Part shown: in pieces, positions 20,818 through 27,565 of the stretch
Layout of the letters: each line of letters begins with the position of its first letter
Numbering within the stretch: position 1 is the first letter of the stretch
Assembly (NCBI GenBank): GCA_949710005.1
Contig: OX453277.1
Location: 7,780,427 to 7,844,426, forward strand
From: Ricordea florida
Lineage: Eukaryota; Cnidaria; Anthozoa; Corallimorpharia; Ricordeidae
DNA length: 64,000 bases
Direction of reading: 5' to 3'
The notes under the pieces: model-generated
The model's input: the letters and a program-made list of their open reading frames with translations, nothing else
The model's database searches: none
What the model was told of the DNA's origin: nothing
Made by a program: the position numbers and the translations under genes

Positions 20818-21261
20818 ATGTCTGAACAAAATGAACAAGTCGAACAAATTACGGCAGATCCTACACATGAAAATAAAGATACTAAAAAGAGGGAGAAAGA
20901 TCCTAAAAAAGTAGCGGCTGGTAAAAAATTGGCGGAATATAATAAAAAAGCAAAAGAAGCATTAGCTAGGGAGATGAAACGTGAAGAAGAGCAAAATGAA
21001 AATAAATATAGCGAATCCAATCGGGCAAATCCCTCCCGCGAAGCGAAATCATGGTTACCAGAGTTATCTTTTACTACTGTTTTATCCGTTGTTGGATTGG
21101 GGTTTACAGCATTTGATCTTTTTATGAGATACCGGGAAAAAGCAAGAGATGGATACACCGAATATAAAAATAGGATACCTGATTTATCACAAGTTCCTCA
21201 AATACCGCAGCCAACAAAGATACCATTATCTATAACTCCAAAATCTTTAGGAATGGAATAA
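20818..21261 (+). CDS. lysine-rich protein with one membrane segment, 147 residues
   Basis: A basic N-terminal half contains DPKKVAAGKKLAEYNKKAKE (about 29-48), compatible with a DNA- or RNA-binding core-protein function. One hydrophobic segment (FTTVLSVVGLGFTAFDLF, about 85-102) and a proline-rich C-terminus (QVPQIPQPTKIPLS) follow. The family is not named; a virion core or membrane role is inferred from context. It has its own TCTAAAAA box and palindrome. Confidence 0.75.
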   Translation: MSEQNEQVEQITADPTHENKDTKKREKDPKKVAAGKKLAEYNKKAKEALAREMKREEEQNENKYSESNRANPSREAKSWLPELSFTTVLSVVGLGFTAFDLFMRYREKARDGYTEYKNRIPDLSQVPQIPQPTKIPLSITPKSLGME

Positions 21262-21263
21262 TT

Positions 21264-21300
21264 ACTAAAGTCATTTAAAAGTTTCTTACTGATACAGTAA
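21264..21300 (+). promoter_or_regulatory. CTAAAG box and palindrome upstream of the 72-residue gene
   Basis: ACTAAAGT at 21264 is a weak variant of the TCTAAA box, 44 bp before the ATG. TTACTG-ATA-CAGTAA at 21286-21300 is a perfect 6-bp-arm palindrome ending 7 bp before the ATG. Confidence 0.45.
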
Positions 21301-21307
21301 AAAAATC

Positions 21308-21526
21308 ATGTCAAGCGAAAACAAACTTGTAAAAACTGTAACTGATTCAGCGACGCTTATCGGATTAGGGGCTGGAGTTGGCTATGTGGCTAAAAAAGTA
21401 ATGAAAGAATCATTTTTGAGCGACCCATCCTCAAGTATTACAAATTATGCAAAATGGGTGGCTGTATTATCCGGAAGTATGTATCTAAAAACATATTTAG
21501 AGGATCAAAAGATTTTACCAAAATAA
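21308..21526 (+). CDS. small membrane protein, 72 residues
   Basis: Two hydrophobic stretches with small residues: TLIGLGAGVGYVAKKV (about 17-32) and YAKWVAVLSGSMYLKTYL (about 46-63). No recognised family. The GxGxG run suggests close helix packing. It belongs to a run of small membrane proteins (21308-24546), possibly components of an internal virion membrane or pore (inference). Confidence 0.65.
   Translation: MSSENKLVKTVTDSATLIGLGAGVGYVAKKVMKESFLSDPSSSITNYAKWVAVLSGSMYLKTYLEDQKILPK
21484..21491 (+). promoter_or_regulatory. TCTAAAAA box inside the preceding ORF
   Basis: TCTAAAAA within the 72-residue coding region, 49 bp before the ATG at 21533. It lacks the usual palindrome and is the weakest case of the set; it could be chance or a promoter embedded in coding sequence. 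Confidence 0.3.
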
Positions 21527-21532
21527 TCAAAC

Positions 21533-21925
21533 ATGGCATCAATAGCGATGATGATTGGTGGGGCTATATTAAATGCAACAGCATTTACTGGCGGAAATGT
21601 TCTTGCAAAATATTTATCTGGACGCAATGTTGATACAGAAAAAATACGACACGATAAAGCAATGGAAAAATATCAAAGAGATTACACTGAATATCAAGAA
21701 AAAAGACTAAAAAGGATTGATTGGGAAAATAAGAAAAAAAATGAAAAATATCAAGCATCAAAAAATATGTCGGCTACAGACCAAGCTTTTGAATTGTATG
21801 CTCAAATGCATGAACCAAAATTCTCAGATTATTATAAACCAAGCGACGATCAAAAGAAAGGAGAAATGGTATATGTTGGAGCTGGAATGTTGGGTTTAGG
21901 TTACGCAGTTAGTAAATTTTTATAA
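21533..21925 (+). CDS. conserved-looking membrane-anchored helical protein, 130 residues
   Basis: An N-terminal hydrophobic region (IAMMIGGAILNATAFTGGNV, about 4-23), a long charged helix rich in Lys/Glu/Tyr (about 36-80), then PKFSDYYKPSDDQKKGE and a C-terminal hydrophobic stretch with GAGMLGLGYAVSKF. I recall similar proteins among unnamed cnidarian gene models, but no function is known to me. The gene starts 6 bp after the previous stop and is followed by a hairpin before the convergent DUF2738-like gene. Confidence 0.72.
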   Translation: MASIAMMIGGAILNATAFTGGNVLAKYLSGRNVDTEKIRHDKAMEKYQRDYTEYQEKRLKRIDWENKKKNEKYQASKNMSATDQAFELYAQMHEPKFSDYYKPSDDQKKGEMVYVGAGMLGLGYAVSKFL

Positions 21926-21934
21926 ATTATTATT

Positions 21935-21970
21935 TGTTATGTAACCAGTAATTTGGTTATATAACATAAA
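21935..21970. terminator. hairpin A between convergent genes
   Basis: TTATGTAACCA pairs imperfectly (5-nt bulge) with TGGTTATATAACATAA. It lies between the stops of the 130-residue gene (+) and the DUF2738-like gene (-). Nearly the same sequence recurs at 27527-27563 between another convergent pair, so it is a candidate bidirectional transcript end signal. Confidence 0.6.
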
Positions 21971-21991
21971 AGATTAATAATTATATATTTA

Positions 21992-22839
21992 TTATAATGA
22001 TATAAGGCTTCCAGAGTCACTATCAGAGTCTAAATATAAATTTTCCATAAGTTCAGATGCTGATGCTGCGTTAGAAATAATTACTTCTGGGTTATGTCTA
22101 CGACGAGATAATCTTTTCATTTTTAAATCTTGTTTTACAGCAGCATCATAAATTTTTACCTGAAGCGAAATAAAATTACCAATAAATATTGATTCAATTT
22201 TAACATTAGATTCTGCAACGCAGCTATTATGCATTAAATCTTCTACTTTTATTTCTTCATCAGTATCCATATCATAAAATTTAGTTAAAAATCCTACTTT
22301 TCTTTTAGATTCAATTAATTTTGCATATAATGTTGGGCCTCTATCAGGAACTTTTTGCATATAAGTTTTATTTTTTTCATCTTTGATTTTTTCCATTTTC
22401 CAATAAAGAGGATTTAAACCCCCCCCCCCCTGCTTTTAGTAAGATCAGATCTTTCCAACTCGTATTTGTCAATTTTATCTCTATTTTCTAATAAATGATC
22501 AATACAGCAATCTACTATTTTATTAAAAGTATCAATCCATTTTTCTTCTTCAGGGGTAGGTTTAATTCCGCTCCATAAACATAAAGGAAAAACATATCCA
22601 GTAATTTTATTTGTTTCTAGGCTTTTATTTGCCGAAACCCCAAATGAATATAAACGACTAGTTGGAATAACAAGCTCTCCTTCTGTTCCATCATCATTTT
22701 TTGTAAAAATATTAATTCGCTTAAATTCAATCTTTGGCTTGCTATCAGGAATTTGGCCTGAAATTGGTTTAGAAAAAATCATACTTTCTTTAGGATTATA
22801 ACTATTAACATCTATTAATTGTGTAGTTTCATTCATCAT
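21992..22839 (-). pseudogene. DUF2738-like protein (putative ssDNA-binding), frame broken at a C tract
   Basis: Two consecutive frames: 22839-22414 (MMNETTQLIDVN..., with FPLCLWSGIKPTPEEE) and 22396-21992 (with GPTLYAKLIESK and ESIFIGNFISLQVKIYDA). Both parts resemble adjacent portions of one DUF2738-type protein. That family is found in large DNA viruses and some Polinton-type elements and, as I recall, has been linked to T7-type ssDNA-binding proteins. A run of 12 C on the + strand (about 22419-22430) separates the frames. The break could be a true mutation, a sequencing or assembly error in a homopolymer, or a slippery site. The gene is divergent from the 322-residue gene and has its own upstream GATTTAAGGATTAAAA. 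Confidence 0.7.
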
Positions 22840-22864
22840 TTTATTTTATATTTTTTTTATTTTT

Positions 22865-22882
22865 TAATCCTTAAATCAAATT
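22865..22882 (-). promoter_or_regulatory. replication-type motif upstream of the DUF2738-like gene
   Basis: Read on the minus strand this is GATTTAAGGATTAAAAA. It differs by one base from GATTTAAAGGATTAAAA in the terminal repeats ahead of polB and of the SAP/zinc gene. It is absent from the TCTAAA-type genes I inspected. Confidence 0.5.
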
Positions 22883-22907
22883 TTATTTTTATTATAAAAA
22901 GTTTTAG

Positions 22908-22933
22908 TCTAAAGATTTATTACTGATGAGTAA
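22908..22933 (+). promoter_or_regulatory. TCTAAAGA box and palindrome upstream of the 322-residue gene
   Basis: TCTAAAGA at 22908-22915, 32 bp before the ATG, followed by TTACT-GATG-AGTAA at 22920-22933. Confidence 0.6.
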
Positions 22934-22939
22934 AAAATC

Positions 22940-23908
22940 ATGGCAGAATTACCAGAAGATTTGGATCCAACCAAACTAAATGAAACAAATGATGATGATG
23001 ATGATGACAATGAATCAATTAATTTACCAACAATAACATCCACATCTACCGATTTGCAAAATCCTGGTTATAATGAAGAGGAGGAAGAAACTTCATTTAA
23101 TGAAAAAACCCCCTTATTAGTAAATAAAAATAAAGAATTAGAAAGCGCAGAAGAAGCTATAAAAAAAGCGCGGCCAAGAGCAAAATTAAAACGATTTCTT
23201 TCATTTTTTCAACGCATTAGTGGCGGAATAGAATTACCAGCAATTGAAGGGCCAAAGGGTGGAATATATGTTCATACGGGTGATGATGAGTTTAGAAGAT
23301 ATGATAAAAAAACGGGGAAAATAATGGAAAAACTTGGGCCAGGAAAATTAAAAGATGATTTAGGCCCAACTAGATCAGAAATAGTTGAACAACTCGATTC
23401 AGAAATTGCGAATAAAAAAGAAAAACAAAATGAAAGGCTTGAAAGAAAAAAAGTTCTTGATAATAAACTCAATAAAACAACAGAAGAAGAGGCGGAGATT
23501 GAAAATTTAAATACAGAAGTTATAGAAAACGATGAAGATATAGCAAACGATGTTGCTGAAAGAGAAAGAATCCAAGAAACAATTTCATTACGAGAACGAA
23601 TTAAGGATATCTTCAAAAAGTATGGATTTACTGCTTTTGCTGTTTTAAGTGCTGTTGGTTTAATAATTGGGGTTATAGTTTCTAATCTTTCTAAAGGTTT
23701 ATCAACCTTAGGACGGGGTATTGGTAATGGATTAAAAACCATAGGTAAAAAACTAGGTGAAATATTGCCAGGAATGGTTGGTGCAATAGTTAGCTTTTTA
23801 TTCAAAACAGCGGGTGAGGTTATTGGGTTTTTAGGTAAGAACGCCTGGTTGTTAATAATGGCTGTAGTTCTATATTTTGTGGAAAGTATAAAAAAGAAGA
23901 GAAAGTAG
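22940..23908 (+). CDS. acidic/coiled-coil protein with C-terminal membrane region, 322 residues
   Basis: N-terminal 80 residues are acidic (with a poly-Asp run near 18-23). A central segment contains GPKGGIYVHTGDDEFRRY (about 103-120), then a charged coiled coil (about 150-215). The C-terminal ~95 residues are hydrophobic with a glycine-zipper style (AVLSAVGLIIGVIVSNL, then GIGNGLKTIGKKLG and a final membrane helix before KKKRK). The topology resembles viral membrane-active proteins. The family is unrecognised and the function unknown. Confidence 0.72.
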   Translation: MAELPEDLDPTKLNETNDDDDDDNESINLPTITSTSTDLQNPGYNEEEEETSFNEKTPLLVNKNKELESAEEAIKKARPRAKLKRFLSFFQRISGGIELPAIEGPKGGIYVHTGDDEFRRYDKKTGKIMEKLGPGKLKDDLGPTRSEIVEQLDSEIANKKEKQNERLERKKVLDNKLNKTTEEEAEIENLNTEVIENDEDIANDVAERERIQETISLRERIKDIFKKYGFTAFAVLSAVGLIIGVIVSNLSKGLSTLGRGIGNGLKTIGKKLGEILPGMVGAIVSFLFKTAGEVIGFLGKNAWLLIMAVVLYFVESIKKKRK

Positions 23909-23909
23909 A

Positions 23910-23933
23910 TCTAAAGATATCACACTGATCAGT
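23910..23933 (+). promoter_or_regulatory. TCTAAAGA box and palindrome upstream of the 200-residue gene
   Basis: TCTAAAGA at 23910-23917, overlapping the end of the preceding gene, 34 bp before the ATG; palindrome ACTGATCAGT at 23924-23933. Confidence 0.6.
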
Positions 23934-23943
23934 AAAATACAAT

Positions 23944-24546
23944 ATGGATGACTACAATAAAATTTATCCTCAATTACCTAATAATGTTGGCCCAAATCCG
24001 GCTAATTTTAGACTGCAAAAATCAAGCGAAATATTACAAAATCTTGAGAAAGAAATTAAACATTACGAAGAAGTAAGGAAAAAATATAATAGAGCTAGAA
24101 CCATATGTACAAAAATTAGTGTTTCTGGTGGTTTGATTTCAGTTATCCTATCAGCAAGCGGTTTAGGAACTTCTCTCACAGGTTTTGGTGCTATTGTTGG
24201 GATTCCTTTAGGGGCTGTGGGTGGGGTTTTTGGGGGATTGTCGGTTGGATTTGGTATTGCTTCTAAAAAACTTTCTCATAAAGTTAGTAAACACGAACAA
24301 ACCGCCGCAATTGCAAAATCAAAATTAAACACAATTAACGATTTAGTTTCAAAAGCTTTTAAAGATAATATTATATCCGATCAGGAATTTTCTATAATTT
24401 TAGCGGAATTGGAAAAGTTTCAAAAACTAAAACTTGAAATACGACAAAAATTTAGAAAAGACGCAGAAAAAAACTTGGATATGTCTGTGATAAGGAGGGA
24501 AGTTCGCGAAAATCTATTAAAAGAATTAACAAATCCAGGTCATTAA
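23944..24546 (+). CDS. coiled-coil protein with a glycine-rich membrane hairpin, 200 residues
   Basis: A helix of about 25-58 (coiled coil) is followed by a long small-residue hydrophobic region (about 60-112: SGGLISVILSASGLGTSL, then GAVGGVFGGLSVGFGIASKK), then a second charged helical half. The helix-hydrophobic hairpin-helix plan recalls pore-forming or apolipoprotein-L/SLATT-like folds, but this is topology only. It sits with other membrane proteins of the element and is preceded by a TCTAAAGA box and palindrome. Confidence 0.7.
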   Translation: MDDYNKIYPQLPNNVGPNPANFRLQKSSEILQNLEKEIKHYEEVRKKYNRARTICTKISVSGGLISVILSASGLGTSLTGFGAIVGIPLGAVGGVFGGLSVGFGIASKKLSHKVSKHEQTAAIAKSKLNTINDLVSKAFKDNIISDQEFSIILAELEKFQKLKLEIRQKFRKDAEKNLDMSVIRREVRENLLKELTNPGH

Positions 24547-24615
24547 AAATTTCATATGAGAAAACTGAAGTTGGCTGCAATTGTTTTGCGGGTATAAGAA
24601 AAGAATTTAATTCAA

Positions 24616-24648
24616 CCTAAAGACTTGCATATTATCAACATAGATAAT
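24616..24648 (+). promoter_or_regulatory. CCTAAAGA box and palindrome upstream of the 559-residue gene
   Basis: CCTAAAGA is a one-base variant of the box, 36 bp before the chosen ATG at 24652; palindrome ATTATC...GATAAT at 24631-24648. Their position supports the ATG at 24652 over the upstream in-frame TTG. Confidence 0.55.
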
Positions 24649-24651
24649 AAT

Positions 24652-26331
24652 ATGGACAAAATAAAAAAAACTTTTACCAACATAAATAAAAGTATGTCTT
24701 TATTAAATGATTTCAAAAATCGTTACCCAAACGCGAACCTTGATAAATTTACATTTGTAAATGATTCATATGGGGGATATATTAAATGGAAAGTTAATGG
24801 AGTAACAGTTATGTCTTATGATGATCCTTCTGGAAAAACATGGACTGATGATGTTCCTACTAATTTGAAAACATTATTATGGCATGATTTAGGACCAGAA
24901 AATAGTTCCTCATCTACAAAAGAAACATATCCAGAGGCAGAAAATAGTTCCTTTCCAAAAAGCTTATTATTCACAAAAGAAACATATCCAATACCTGGTA
25001 TTAAATTCAATAAATTTGCTCTTAATGTAACAAAAATGTTAATTAATTTAGTTATATATGTTTCAGAAGAAGACTATTTCACTACGCCCCAGCCAATGAA
25101 AAATGTATTTAGAAATCAAACTGTAGAATTTACTAGTGGTAAAGAAGCTAGAGCTTGGCTGAGTAAACCAAATATTAATCATTGGCCGCAACAATTAAAC
25201 ATGGCGGTTTGGTGCGCAACGTCTGGATGCGGTGTAAGTTTAAGTGATAGTTTTAGTTATCCAAAAGTTATTAGAAGTTTTTTTATATTTCACATTTACT
25301 TTACAATAAGAAGAATATTATATGAATTATCTGTGCCATTACCCGGCGAACAAACTTTTTCTTTAAAAAATAATCCGTACAACAAAAATGCTTATAATCG
25401 TTTATGTGGAGAATTTGGTTTAAGTAATAATCAAGATTTTAAGGGATGGAATAAACCTTTAGCTGATTTTAGATTTAAGGGGGGTGCAAACCATGGTGCT
25501 GGAGATGTATTCATTGATTATGGAAATAGATTAAATGCAAAAGACCATGATTATCAAAATGTTAGAATTATAAGGGGTTATGATGCAGAAGCTAATATAT
25601 GGCCGAGCGACGCAAATAAATTTTCCGATGATGGGGGTAAAAAAATTAAAGGAAATTTAATATCTATGCTTCGAAATGATCATTTTGTTGATTTTCAATA
25701 TTCTTGGTTTATAGCAGAATCTGGATATGGATTAACAAAAGCTGGATTAGGAAGAATAAATAGATCAGTTGAGGCTTTTGTTTATTGCGTATTAGGGTCT
25801 CAAGTTGATAGTAGGAAACCAATTATTGAAAGAGGGATAGGATCATCTGAAGAAACTCAGAAAATATTTGTATCAAAATTTAAAGACTGTGTGGTTTTAA
25901 ATGATATTTCTAAATCTATTGAAAACTACCAAACAGCGGTTAATAAATCAAAATGTCGTCTTGATTTAGCTATAGCTCCTGGTGTTTGGTTAATGCCAAG
26001 CAATTTAATAATAAATACAGAAAGCATTATTGGGTATAATAATGCTTTGGAAACAGCAACAAAAAATATGAAATTTGGGGCAAATAATTCATTAAACATT
26101 GAAACAAAAAATGTTGGAATAACTCATAGTTTAGGAACATCAAAGGTTTTATTAAATACTAATCCCCAACCAAGGAAAAATATCGATGAATCAAAGGTTT
26201 TATTAAATACTAATCCTCAACCAACGAAAAATATCGATGATGTTAGTAATATAGAAACATCTTCCCATCAAAATACTCTTATTGTTTTAATACTTGCTGG
26301 GGGATTATTATCTTGGTTTTTATTTCGATAA
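24652..26331 (+). CDS. large putative virion protein with C-terminal membrane anchor, 559 residues
   Basis: Start ATG at 24652 (MDKIKKTFTNINKS). The central region has a Trp/Cys-rich signature, HWPQQLNMAVWCATSGCGVS (about residues 182-201), then FFIFHIYFTIRRILYEL and NHGAGDVFIDYG. A later block (LDLAIAPGVWLMPSNLIIN, about 445-463) is also well formed. Near the C-terminus a 17-residue unit (SKVLLNTNPQP.KNID.) is directly repeated (26140-26190, 26191-26241). The protein ends in one hydrophobic segment and FLFR. I recall close relatives among unnamed cnidarian proteins but no assigned function. A minor-capsid, vertex or entry-related role is a guess from size, position and anchor. Confidence 0.75.
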   Translation: MDKIKKTFTNINKSMSLLNDFKNRYPNANLDKFTFVNDSYGGYIKWKVNGVTVMSYDDPSGKTWTDDVPTNLKTLLWHDLGPENSSSSTKETYPEAENSSFPKSLLFTKETYPIPGIKFNKFALNVTKMLINLVIYVSEEDYFTTPQPMKNVFRNQTVEFTSGKEARAWLSKPNINHWPQQLNMAVWCATSGCGVSLSDSFSYPKVIRSFFIFHIYFTIRRILYELSVPLPGEQTFSLKNNPYNKNAYNRLCGEFGLSNNQDFKGWNKPLADFRFKGGANHGAGDVFIDYGNRLNAKDHDYQNVRIIRGYDAEANIWPSDANKFSDDGGKKIKGNLISMLRNDHFVDFQYSWFIAESGYGLTKAGLGRINRSVEAFVYCVLGSQVDSRKPIIERGIGSSEETQKIFVSKFKDCVVLNDISKSIENYQTAVNKSKCRLDLAIAPGVWLMPSNLIINTESIIGYNNALETATKNMKFGANNSLNIETKNVGITHSLGTSKVLLNTNPQPRKNIDESKVLLNTNPQPTKNIDDVSNIETSSHQNTLIVLILAGGLLSWFLFR

Positions 26332-26371
26332 TGTTTTGATTATATAGAAATCTAAAAATGTAATCAAAACA
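26332..26371. terminator. hairpin C between convergent genes
   Basis: Perfect 11-bp arms TGTTTTGATTA / TAATCAAAACA around an 18-nt loop, starting right after the stop of the 559-residue gene and just before the 3' end of the convergent Rpb7-like gene. The loop also holds a TCTAAAAA string with no gene close downstream. Confidence 0.6.
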
Positions 26372-26377
26372 AAATAT

Positions 26378-26839
26378 TTAAACTAAAAACCCAATGCAAC
26401 AAAATCCATTTTTATCGTATTTAACTGCTTTTATTTCAACATTAATTTTATCTCCTATTCCAATTTTGTTATTCTTATTTTCATATGAATGAAAAACATC
26501 ATTAAACTTATAATCTTTCAAATAAGTATGTGGAATTAAAATATTCATTTTTTCAAAAACTTCAATAAAAATACCTTCTTTATAAACCCCACATACTACA
26601 CCATCAACTTTTTGTTTAATTTTTGGTTTATATGTTTTTGCTTCAAATCTTAAAACAAAAAAAGTATCTTCATTACCTACAATTTTTATTATACGATTTA
26701 CTGAAATAATATATCCATATTCTTTATCAAATTGACCAAAAGTTACTTTATTAAGTGTTTTTAAAAGATGATTCATAATATTTTTATCCAAATATTTAGG
26801 TTCAAGATATATACGCCTCTGAAGTATATTAGTTTTCAT
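26378..26839 (-). CDS. Rpb7-like RNA polymerase subunit homologue
   Basis: 153 residues from the ATG at 26839 (MKTNILQRRIYLEPKYLDKN); a longer frame starts at 26902 but runs back into the opposite gene. The N-terminal half has the Rpb7/SHS2-type layout: a beta strand with LEPKYLD, a helix, then FGQFDKEYGYIISV. The C-terminal half is S1/OB-like, VDGVVCGVYKEGIFIEV, with IPHTYLKDYKFN and IGIGDKINVEIKAVKYDKN ending CCIGFLV. This order and length match eukaryotic/archaeal Rpb7 (RpoE') and the Rpb7 homologues known in some giant viruses. Rpb7 sits on the polymerase stalk and binds nascent RNA. It is divergent from the 209-residue gene over 52 bp. An S1-only protein is the alternative. Confidence 0.72.
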   Translation of the reverse strand: MKTNILQRRIYLEPKYLDKNIMNHLLKTLNKVTFGQFDKEYGYIISVNRIIKIVGNEDTFFVLRFEAKTYKPKIKQKVDGVVCGVYKEGIFIEVFEKMNILIPHTYLKDYKFNDVFHSYENKNNKIGIGDKINVEIKAVKYDKNGFCCIGFLV

Positions 26840-26861
26840 TTTCTTAATTTTTAATAAATAA

Positions 26862-26869
26862 TCTAAAAA
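26862..26869 (+). promoter_or_regulatory. TCTAAAAA box upstream of the 209-residue gene
   Basis: TCTAAAAA, 30 bp before the ATG at 26892, in the 52-bp interval shared with the divergent Rpb7-like gene. No clear palindrome here. Confidence 0.55.
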
Positions 26870-26891
26870 CGAATATAATTTAATCAAAAAT

Positions 26892-27521
26892 ATGTTTAGC
26901 ATTACAATGTATGATTCTGAAACGCGGGTTTATTTAGACCCTCCAATAAAACACGTTAGTGAATTACAACTTTTAGATTGTAATATTAAAACAAAAAGAC
27001 TAATAACTTTAAGGAATCAAGAAAAAATAACTGATGAAAAGGGCGGGCCTTTAGTAATATTTAATCCTGGAATATATTCCATAAATGATATAAAAATATT
27101 AATTGAGCTCAGCGAAAAGGGTAAAAATATAACAATAATTATTGGGGATAATTTTGCTTACATAATCAACAATAAACCATTTAACATTAAATTTACCCAG
27201 GGTTTGCAAAATTCTTTAGGGGTGCCAGAGATTTTATTTAAAATAAGTCAAATAGATATAACTATAAAAGAACCTTTGAGACTTTTATGCAGTATAGTTG
27301 ATAATAGAATGTCATACGCGAATAAAGGTAAAAATGAAGGTCTTGTAAAAATACAACCATCACAATTGTTAGCAAACATTCCATCAAAAGATTACCCATC
27401 TATTCCAATTAGAAAATATGATAACTTGATTAATCACTTTGATTTAACCATTTTAGACACTGATTGGAAAAGGTTTTATCTAAATGGCCAATCTGTAACT
27501 TTTGGTTTAAGATTTAAATAA
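26892..27521 (+). CDS. beta-rich protein, possible minor capsid/penton, 209 residues
   Basis: Begins MFSITMYDSETRVYLDPP. Predominantly beta-strand-forming with short spacers (VSELQLLDCNIKTKRL, then PGIYSINDIKILIEL, SVTFGLRFK at the end), with no membrane segment and few charged helices. The size and composition fit a single jelly-roll minor capsid or penton protein of Polinton-type elements, but no diagnostic motif is visible, so this is an inference. It has a TCTAAAAA box like other virion-type genes and ends at hairpin B. Confidence 0.6.
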   Translation: MFSITMYDSETRVYLDPPIKHVSELQLLDCNIKTKRLITLRNQEKITDEKGGPLVIFNPGIYSINDIKILIELSEKGKNITIIIGDNFAYIINNKPFNIKFTQGLQNSLGVPEILFKISQIDITIKEPLRLLCSIVDNRMSYANKGKNEGLVKIQPSQLLANIPSKDYPSIPIRKYDNLINHFDLTILDTDWKRFYLNGQSVTFGLRFK

Positions 27522-27526
27522 ATTTT

Positions 27527-27563
27527 TGTTATGTAACCATTTATTGGGTTATATAACATAATT
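27527..27563. terminator. hairpin B between convergent genes
   Basis: TTATGTAACCA...GGGTTATATAACATAA, nearly the same as hairpin A, placed between the 209-residue gene (+) and the SAP/zinc gene (-). Confidence 0.6.
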
Positions 27564-27565
27564 TT

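Noticed and set aside
24652-26331. adenain-like cysteine protease in the 559-residue protein
   Set aside because: Cys and His residues are present, but their order and context do not match the protease family by eye.
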